A DNA stretch of 19,697 bases, taken from CAYZJD01 sp964478455 (lineage in GTDB: Bacteria; Acidobacteriota; Terriglobia; Bryobacterales; Bryobacteraceae). The position numbers and the translations under genes were made by a program. The notes under the pieces were generated by a model, which ran no database searches, was not told where the DNA came from, and saw only the letters and a program-made list of their open reading frames with translations. Positions 14,523 to 19,697 of the stretch are shown piece by piece (positions within the stretch are counted from its first letter, which is position 1; each line of letters begins with the position of its first letter). Location: the NCBI GenBank assembly GCA_964478455.1, contig CAYZJD010000038.1:1-19697 (forward strand), given 5' to 3'.

Positions 14523-16700
14523 GTGTGGAGGTTGCTGGCAATAACGGTGGCATTTCTTTGTGCGGCCGCGGAGCCGCCCACACTGCGGATTCCGAGAGTG
14601 CGGCGGCCGCCGAGAATCCCCGAGTTCCTCAGCGGCCCGCCCCGCGACTCTGCCTGCGTGGAAGGCTTCCGCCAGTACGAGCCTGGCGACGGCGTTCCGA
14701 TCAGCGAAAAGACCTCAGCGTGTGTTTCCTACGATGATCGCAACCTCTACGTGGTCTTCCTGTGCACTGACGATCCGCGGCAGGTTCGTGGCCGCATGTC
14801 AAAGCGCGAGGACATCGAGGGTGACGATCACGTGGTCTTGAATCTCGATACCTTCCATGACCATCACCGGGCCTATACCTTCCAGGCCAACCCGCTTGGC
14901 ATTCAGGCCGACTTCATCTTTACGGAAGGCCAGGCCCCGGACTTCAGTTTCGACACGCTTTGGCACTCCGACGGGCGGCTGACCAGGGATGGATACGTGG
15001 TGTTGATGGCGATTCCGTTCAAGAGCCTGCGGTTTCCCAACGCGCCGGCGCAAAACTGGGGGATCGGCCTGGGCCGCAGTATCACGCGCAAGAACGAGTA
15101 CGCCACCTGGCCGCGCGTCACCAAACGTCTCGAAAGCTATCTGGCGCAACTAGCGACCCTGGAAGGGCTGGAGCAGGTCTCCCCGGGACGGAACCTCCAG
15201 CTCATACCATACGGGATGTTCGCACGCTCCCGGTATCTGGACACGGCGGCGCCGGCGTTTCGCGACAACACGGAACGACGTGCGGGCCTCGATGCCAAGG
15301 CGGTTCTGCGCGATGTGGTCACAGTGGACGTGACCGTGAATCCGGACTTCAGCCAGGTAGAGTCGGACGAGCCGCAGGTGACCGTGAACCAGCGGTTCGA
15401 GGTGTTCTTCCCGGAACGGCGGCCGTTCTTCATCGAGAACGCGGGTTTCTTTGAGACGCCGATCCAGGCTGCGGGCTTTAGCGAGCCTGCGCCGCTGCTG
15501 TTCTTCTCGCGTCGAATCGCCGACCCGCGGTTGGGTCTGCGGATGACCGCGAAGGCCGGATCATGGGTGGTCGGCGCGCTGGGCATTGATGACCGTGCGC
15601 CTGCGGCGGGCCGCGCGGGCATTGGTGTTGTTCGACTTCGGCGTGATCTGCCGGGCCAATCCAGCATTGGGACGCTGTTCATGACGCGCAACCTGGGGAA
15701 CCAGTCCAATCGTGTCTACTCCATCGACACACGGCTGCGCCTGAATCCCAACTGGCTCTTCTCGGGGCAACTGCTGCGAAGCGAGACCCACGAGGCTGGC
15801 CGCCGGCCTGTCTCGGGCCCAGCCTCCTATGCCCGGTTGGAACACACCGGGCGTCACTTTCGCTACTTCACGCGCTACCTGGACCTGAGCCCGGACTTCG
15901 GGTCCGAACTGGGCTACATTCGGCGGGTTGACATCCGGCAGGCGGAACTCTATGCGGGATACCAGTGGTGGCCTGAACACGGCCGGGTGTTGAGCTTCAG
16001 ACCCGATATGGCGGCTCTGGTCAACTGGGACCACAAGGGCCGCGTCCAGGATTGGAGTGCGGGCGCCGGGTTCCTGATCGAGTTCCCGCGCCAGACCCGG
16101 TTCTCAGCGGGGCGGAGCGAAGACTACGAACTCTTCCGCGGCATCGGCTTCCGCAAGCACTCTACAGGCGCGTCGTTGACGACGGAGTGGCTCAAGTGGC
16201 TGGCCATCTCGGCGCGATACAATCGGGCGCGCAGCGTGAACTACGTCCCCCCAGAGGGGATGGCTGCCTTCAGCGCAAAGACGCAGGACGCTCAATTCGG
16301 CTTCACGTTGCGGCCGGTTCCGCGGCTGCGATTCAGCCAGAACTATCTCTACAGCGTCGCGAGGGCCCGTGAGACTTCGATCTTTCACAACCATATCCTG
16401 CGCTCGAAGCTGAACTATCAGTTCACACGGCGGCTGTCGATTCGGACCATTCTGGACTACAACGCTGTGCTGACGAATCCGGCTCTCATCGCCCTGGAGC
16501 GAACCAAGCGCTTCACCGGAGACGTGCTGCTGACCTACTTGGTCAATCCAGGAACGGCGCTATATGCCGGATATACGGACCGTTACGAGAACCTGGAATT
16601 GACGCGAACAGCTCCCTCTGTTCTTCGTCGCACGGCGTCTCCCTATTCCTCAACCGGTCGCCAGGTTTTCGTGAAGCTCAGCTATTTGTTCCGCTTCTGA
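14523..16700 (+). CDS. DUF5916-like outer-membrane protein with N-terminal CBM9-like domain
   Basis: The 725-residue protein begins with a signal peptide (MWRLLAITVAFLCAAAEP). A carbohydrate-binding CBM9-like domain of the kind found in this family follows (about 25-210; FRQYEPGDG, YDDRNLYVVFLCTDD, DDHVVLNLDTFHDHH). The characteristic stretch AVLRDVVTVDVTVNPDFSQV and the motif FFPERRPFFIENAGFF follow. The C-terminal half alternates aromatic and polar residues as in a beta barrel and ends in Phe (SYLFRF), a typical signal for barrel insertion by BAM. The function of this family is not established; a role in surface glycan or protein handling is inference. The GTG start has GGGAG 7 nt upstream and gives the signal peptide at once. 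The gene is probably a single-gene unit, followed by the ABC exporter on the same strand after 76 bp. Confidence 0.83.
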   Translation: MWRLLAITVAFLCAAAEPPTLRIPRVRRPPRIPEFLSGPPRDSACVEGFRQYEPGDGVPISEKTSACVSYDDRNLYVVFLCTDDPRQVRGRMSKREDIEGDDHVVLNLDTFHDHHRAYTFQANPLGIQADFIFTEGQAPDFSFDTLWHSDGRLTRDGYVVLMAIPFKSLRFPNAPAQNWGIGLGRSITRKNEYATWPRVTKRLESYLAQLATLEGLEQVSPGRNLQLIPYGMFARSRYLDTAAPAFRDNTERRAGLDAKAVLRDVVTVDVTVNPDFSQVESDEPQVTVNQRFEVFFPERRPFFIENAGFFETPIQAAGFSEPAPLLFFSRRIADPRLGLRMTAKAGSWVVGALGIDDRAPAAGRAGIGVVRLRRDLPGQSSIGTLFMTRNLGNQSNRVYSIDTRLRLNPNWLFSGQLLRSETHEAGRRPVSGPASYARLEHTGRHFRYFTRYLDLSPDFGSELGYIRRVDIRQAELYAGYQWWPEHGRVLSFRPDMAALVNWDHKGRVQDWSAGAGFLIEFPRQTRFSAGRSEDYELFRGIGFRKHSTGASLTTEWLKWLAISARYNRARSVNYVPPEGMAAFSAKTQDAQFGFTLRPVPRLRFSQNYLYSVARARETSIFHNHILRSKLNYQFTRRLSIRTILDYNAVLTNPALIALERTKRFTGDVLLTYLVNPGTALYAGYTDRYENLELTRTAPSVLRRTASPYSSTGRQVFVKLSYLFRF

Positions 16701-16776
16701 TTGGCCGGCCCAGTCCGGTCTGGCGAGCTTTCGACACTCCGCTCGGCTCGGCCGGGCTTTTGCCATACTGGACTTG

Positions 16777-18651
16777 ATGGAAGAGGAGGTCCTGGGAAAA
16801 GCCTACGACAGCCGGCTGATGCGGCGCCTCCTCACCTACATGCGCCCGTACAGGGGCGTTGTGGCGGCGTCGCTAGCGCTGCTGCTGATCAACTCGGTTC
16901 TTCAGGTCCTCGGCCCGCTGCTCACCAAGATCGCGGTGGACCGCTACCTGGCTCCGGTCCAATCGCCGGTGGCAACACCGCTCGATCCCTATCTGCTCCC
17001 TCGCCTGTCGCTCGACCGCTGGCAGGGGCTGACGCAAGTGGCTGGTCTTTACCTGCTGGTTGTTGTCGGCGTGCTGATCCTCGACTTTTCCCAGACCTAC
17101 CTGATGAATTACACCGGCCAGCGGGCGATGTTCGATCTGCGGCGCCAGCTCATGACGCACCTCCAGCGCCTGGACATCGCCTATTTCGACCGGAACCCCG
17201 TCGGCCGCCTGGTGACACGGGTCACCACCGACGTTGACGTACTCAACGAGTTGTTCACTTCGGGGCTGGTGACGATCCTCGGGGATCTGCTCGTGCTGAG
17301 CTTCGTGGTCGCAGCCATGCTCCAGCTCAGCCCCGGCCTCACGGGCCTGCTGCTGGCGGTGATGCCCGTGGTGGTCCTTGTCACGGTGGTCTTCCGCCGG
17401 ACCGTCGCGCAGAGCTACCGGCGCATCCGCGTGGCGGTCGCCAGAATCAACGCGTACCTCCAGGAGCACGTCAGCGGCATCGCCGTGCTGCAACTGTTCA
17501 ACCGGGAGTCCCGGAGCGGGCGGGAATTCGAGAAGATCAACCGCGACCACATGCACGCGTACAAGGACGCCATCTTCGCCTACGGCTGGTTCTACCCGGT
17601 GGTGGAATTCCTGGGCATGCTGGCGCTGGCGCTGCTGCTGGCTTACGCCGGATTCCAGGTGCGCGACGGCGAGCTGAGCCTCGGCGTTCTGGTCGCCTTC
17701 TTCCAGTACGCTCTGCGCTTCTTCCGCCCCATTCAGGACCTGAGCGAGAAGTACAACATTCTTCAGGCCGCCATGGCCGCCTCCGAGCGCATCTTCAAGC
17801 TGCTCGACACGCCCGTGGTCGTCACCGCGCCGCCGGCGCCGCGCGCCTTCCCTCATGGCGCAGTGCCCGTCGAGTTCGACGGCGTCTGGTTCGCTTACAG
17901 GGACGGCGACTGGGTGCTTCGGGATGTCACCTTCACCATCGAGCCGGGCGAAACGGTGGCCGTGGTCGGCCACACTGGCGCCGGCAAGACCACGCTCATC
18001 AATCTTCTTCTCCGCTTCTACGACGTGCAGAAAGGCGCCATCCGGATCGGCGGCGTCGACATTCGCGAGTTCGATCCGAGCGACTTCCGCCGCCACTTCG
18101 GCATCGTCCTTCAGGACCCGCACCTGTTCAGCGGCACCATCGCCGCCAATATCCGCCTCGGCACCGAGCGCATTACCCACGATGACCTCGAAGAGGCGGC
18201 CGAGCAGGTGAACCTGCTGGAGTTCATCCGCTCGCTGCCCGAGGGATTCACCCAGGAGGTGCGCGAGCGTGGCGCCGGCCTGTCCACCGGCCAGAAGCAG
18301 CTCATCAGCTTCGCCCGCGCGCTGGCGCACGACCCGCGCTTTCTCATCCTCGACGAGGCCACCTCCAGCGTCGATACCGAGACGGAATTCCGCGTCCGCG
18401 ACGCGCTGGACAACATGGTGGAAGGCCGAACGTCGATCGTCATCGCCCACCGCCTGTCCACGATCCAGCGCGCCGACCGCATCCTGGTGATGCACAAGGG
18501 CCGCCTGAGGGAAACCGGCACGCACCAGCAGTTGCTCGCCTTGAAGGGAATCTACTGGAAGCTCTACCAGTTGCAGTACAAGGACCAGGAAGTGGTGAGC
18601 CGGTCGGGGGTGGCCGAGGGATCAGCCTCTACTAACGTTTCACGGCACTGA
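16777..18651 (+). CDS. MsbA-like ABC exporter, fused membrane and ATPase domains
   Basis: The 624-residue half-transporter has six transmembrane segments in the first ~320 residues and one ATPase domain, so it works as a dimer in the inner membrane. ATPase motifs are complete: Walker A GHTGAGKT with Lys404, Q-loop in VLQDPHLFSG, signature LSTGQ (502-506, in place of LSGGQ), Walker B FLILDEATSS with Glu527, and the H-loop IAHRLS. Relatives export lipids, peptides or drugs; the substrate here is unknown. The last 15 residues (SGVAEGSASTNVSRH) look like an added tail. In a duplicate downstream the reading frame stops right after VVSR. The tail runs into a relic of hicA and overlaps the convergent hicB by 12 bp. 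The ATG at 16777 is the start; a TTG one codon earlier is possible. Confidence 0.92.
   Translation: MEEEVLGKAYDSRLMRRLLTYMRPYRGVVAASLALLLINSVLQVLGPLLTKIAVDRYLAPVQSPVATPLDPYLLPRLSLDRWQGLTQVAGLYLLVVVGVLILDFSQTYLMNYTGQRAMFDLRRQLMTHLQRLDIAYFDRNPVGRLVTRVTTDVDVLNELFTSGLVTILGDLLVLSFVVAAMLQLSPGLTGLLLAVMPVVVLVTVVFRRTVAQSYRRIRVAVARINAYLQEHVSGIAVLQLFNRESRSGREFEKINRDHMHAYKDAIFAYGWFYPVVEFLGMLALALLLAYAGFQVRDGELSLGVLVAFFQYALRFFRPIQDLSEKYNILQAAMAASERIFKLLDTPVVVTAPPAPRAFPHGAVPVEFDGVWFAYRDGDWVLRDVTFTIEPGETVAVVGHTGAGKTTLINLLLRFYDVQKGAIRIGGVDIREFDPSDFRRHFGIVLQDPHLFSGTIAANIRLGTERITHDDLEEAAEQVNLLEFIRSLPEGFTQEVRERGAGLSTGQKQLISFARALAHDPRFLILDEATSSVDTETEFRVRDALDNMVEGRTSIVIAHRLSTIQRADRILVMHKGRLRETGTHQQLLALKGIYWKLYQLQYKDQEVVSRSGVAEGSASTNVSRH
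18138..18610 (+). repeat. Direct repeat copy A (exporter 3' end)
   Basis: This segment of the intact exporter gene recurs at a constant offset of 847 bp with no indels. Copies differ at 18163, 18174 and 18183 and then are identical from 18184 to 18604, 421 bp in a row. The next base makes TCG here and the stop TAG in copy B. Confidence 0.93.
18622..18643 (-). pseudogene. hicA relic: start codons left after loss of the gene body
   Basis: GTG AAA CGT (Met-Lys-Arg) begins at 18643, overlapping the hicB stop by 4 nt as a coupled hicA would, then meets TAG TAG. A TGA at 18624-18622 lies exactly 847 bp before the stop codon of the hicA body at 19471-19469. This fits loss of nearly the whole hicA coding sequence between its start and stop. 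The reading is inference from position and the three-codon match. Confidence 0.5.
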
Positions 18652-18831
18652 CAGTTCGGCCGCCCGACGCACGCCGGGCAGCTCGCCGCTGGTCAGATCG
18701 CGGTACAGATCCTTGAGATTCTCTTGGAGATCCTCGAGGCTTTCCCCTTCGGTCATGTAGTCAGGGAATTCCCCGAAATACCCAAGCCAATGCTCCCCAT
18801 CCCGCCAGTAGACGTACCGTGCCGTGCTCAT
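18640..18831 (-). CDS. hicB: HicB-family antitoxin
   Basis: The 63-residue protein is a short HicB-like antitoxin (MSTARYVYWRDGEHWLGYF, then GEFPDYMTEGESLEDLQENL and DLTSGELPGVRRAAEL). HicB proteins bind and neutralise the HicA ribonuclease toxin, and some repress their own operon. This compact form lacks an added DNA-binding domain. In the arrangement I know for this type, hicA follows directly. Here the GTG at 18643 overlaps the hicB stop and encodes only Met-Lys-Arg, the usual HicA beginning, before two stop codons. The antitoxin has therefore lost its adjacent toxin. GGAGG lies very close to the ATG (1 nt), which is poor spacing. The frame stays open upstream to 18930, but the family begins at this Met. 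The 3' end overlaps the convergent exporter gene by 12 bp. Confidence 0.85.
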   Translation of the reverse strand: MSTARYVYWRDGEHWLGYFGEFPDYMTEGESLEDLQENLKDLYRDLTSGELPGVRRAAELSVP

Positions 18832-18984
18832 GCCTCCACTGTAATCAGCTTTGACGCGGGGGGAAACTCCGGCAATGCGGGGACGGCCCGCATGTTCCTT
18901 GCCCGCACCGCCTTGCGCGCCCATCTCCACTACCCCGAAATGGAACCACTCGGACGGTAGCGAAGAAATCGGCTAGGGTGTCAG

Positions 18985-19457
18985 CATCGCCGCCAATATC
19001 CGCCTCGGCGCCGAGCGCATCACCCACGACGACCTCGAAGAGGCGGCCGAGCAGGTGAACCTGCTGGAGTTCATCCGCTCGCTGCCCGAGGGATTCACCC
19101 AGGAGGTGCGCGAGCGTGGCGCCGGCCTGTCCACCGGCCAGAAGCAGCTCATCAGCTTCGCCCGCGCGCTGGCGCACGACCCGCGCTTTCTCATCCTCGA
19201 CGAGGCCACCTCCAGCGTCGATACCGAGACGGAATTCCGCGTCCGCGACGCGCTGGACAACATGGTGGAAGGCCGAACGTCGATCGTCATCGCCCACCGC
19301 CTGTCCACGATCCAGCGCGCCGACCGCATCCTGGTGATGCACAAGGGCCGCCTGAGGGAAACCGGCACGCACCAGCAGTTGCTCGCCTTGAAGGGAATCT
19401 ACTGGAAGCTCTACCAGTTGCAGTACAAGGACCAGGAAGTGGTGAGCCGGTAGGGGG
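18985..19457 (+). pseudogene. Duplicated ABC exporter 3' fragment (direct repeat copy B)
   Basis: This copy encodes the part of the ATPase domain from IAANIRLG to QEVVSR, then stops at TAG 19451-19453. It has LSTGQ, Walker B and the H-loop but no Walker A, Q-loop or membrane domain, and an in-frame TAG at 18974-18976 lies just before it. It cannot form a working transporter. One of the three differences from copy A changes Thr to Ala (GTERI to GAERI); the other two are silent. An internal ATG at 19055 could only give a 132-residue stub. Confidence 0.9.
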
Positions 19458-19468
19458 GCGGGGACGGT

Positions 19469-19609
19469 TCAATCCCGGAGCTTCTTCAGAATATGCCTGG
19501 CCAGGTATTCGTTCACTTCGCTGTGCCTCGGCACAAGCTGGGAGATTCCCGTCCGAGGATTGCGATACCAATCGTGACGGCCGCCGTGCCGCATCAGGTC
19601 TTTTTTCAA
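19469..19609 (-). pseudogene. hicA: HicA-family toxin, N-terminally truncated
   Basis: From the ATG at 19594 the frame encodes 41 residues: RHGGRHDWYRNP, then ISQLVPRHSEVNEYLARHIL and KKLRD. This is the C-terminal two-thirds of a HicA toxin, a small double-stranded-RNA-binding-fold ribonuclease whose active His lies in the GGRH segment and is kept. A TTG at 19609, with GAAGG a few bases before it, adds Met-Lys-Lys-Asp-Leu, which resembles the true HicA start (MKRRDL). If so, about 12-13 residues between DL and MRHGG are missing, including the first helix (HLxxxGC). It lies 637 bp upstream of hicB with the exporter fragment between. It could be inactive, or a small expressed protein. I am sure of the family but not of function. 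Confidence 0.8.
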
Positions 19610-19634
19610 TATTGACCTTCAATTTAGCCAGGTT

Positions 19635-19655
19635 ATTATAGACATGTGTTTCACA
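19635..19655 (-). promoter_or_regulatory. Candidate -10 box and operator-like palindrome before the hicA fragment
   Basis: TATAAT (19640-19635) lies about 25 bp before the TTG at 19609. Just upstream is a short inverted repeat, TGTG-AAA-CACA (19655-19645). No clear -35 hexamer is present. If used, this would transcribe the truncated hicA from its own start, independent of hicB. Confidence 0.35.
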
Positions 19656-19697
19656 GATGGGCCACATTTCGTCCCGGCAACCTCCTCCTCCTCGGAC

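Noticed and set aside
16701..16776. Intrinsic terminator after the DUF5916-like gene
   Set aside because: CCGGCC and GGCCGG could pair before a TTTT run, but the stem is short and the loop about 40 nt, so I do not call it.
16873..18525. A 550-codon open frame antisense to the ABC exporter gene
   Set aside because: Its translation is low-complexity (His, Asp, Glu, Val, Arg rich) and mirrors the GC-rich codons of the exporter. The duplicate copy carries the same antisense frame simply because the DNA is repeated.
19287..19667. A 126-codon minus-strand open frame beginning MWPICETHVYNN
   Set aside because: It reads through the hicA fragment in another frame and then antisense to the exporter fragment. 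No recognisable domain is present, and the hicA frame explains the sequence better.
1..19697. CRISPR array, integrase or intact insertion sequence
   Set aside because: No regularly spaced repeats, transposase or integrase motifs were seen. The only large repeat is the two-copy exporter segment.

Overview
This 19.7 kb window is a GC-rich bacterial chromosome segment with tight gene packing. Its content suggests an Acidobacteriota genome, probably of the Bryobacterales/Solibacter type. The clues are a membrane-anchored winged-helix/TolB-like/TPR regulator, a DUF5916-type outer-membrane barrel protein, Tat-exported sugar enzymes and a lone TadZ/CpaE-like protein. That placement is inference; no rRNA or other decisive marker is present.

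Layout. (1) Positions 1-3343 hold a partial Tat-exported GH127 beta-L-arabinofuranosidase-like enzyme on the minus strand. Only 38 bp separate it from a divergent Tat-exported SelA-fold PLP enzyme, followed by a small SLT-type lytic transglycosylase. (2) A 203-bp repeat-bearing gap leads to an S41/CtpA-like protein whose Ser, Lys and Gln catalytic positions are all replaced (Asp, Asp, Arg). An FmdB zinc-ribbon protein follows. (3) From 9049 down to 5152 a minus-strand operon xseB-ispA-tlyA-nadK-DAACS symporter runs with mostly 4-nt stop/start overlaps. It combines nuclease, isoprenoid, rRNA-methylation, NADP and organic-acid uptake functions. (4) Upstream of it, also on the minus strand, lie a TadZ/CpaE-like atypical ATPase, truB and a ToxR-like winged-helix/TPR regulator. 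The regulator is divergent from a DinB-fold protein. (5) A 448-bp gap with a palindromic repeat and a sigma70-like promoter precedes a DUF5916-like outer-membrane protein and an MsbA-like ABC exporter.

The most unusual region is the right end. The last ~470 bp of the ABC exporter gene is directly duplicated 847 bp downstream. The duplication is intertwined with a broken hicBA toxin-antitoxin locus. hicB sits against the exporter end and is followed by only the first three codons of a hicA gene. The body of a hicA gene lies instead behind the second exporter fragment and lacks part of its N-terminus. The arrangement reads as a tandem duplication followed by loss of hicA in one copy and truncation in the other.

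The leading candidates for something undescribed are the S41 pseudoprotease and the scrambled, possibly still expressed, hicBA/exporter locus.
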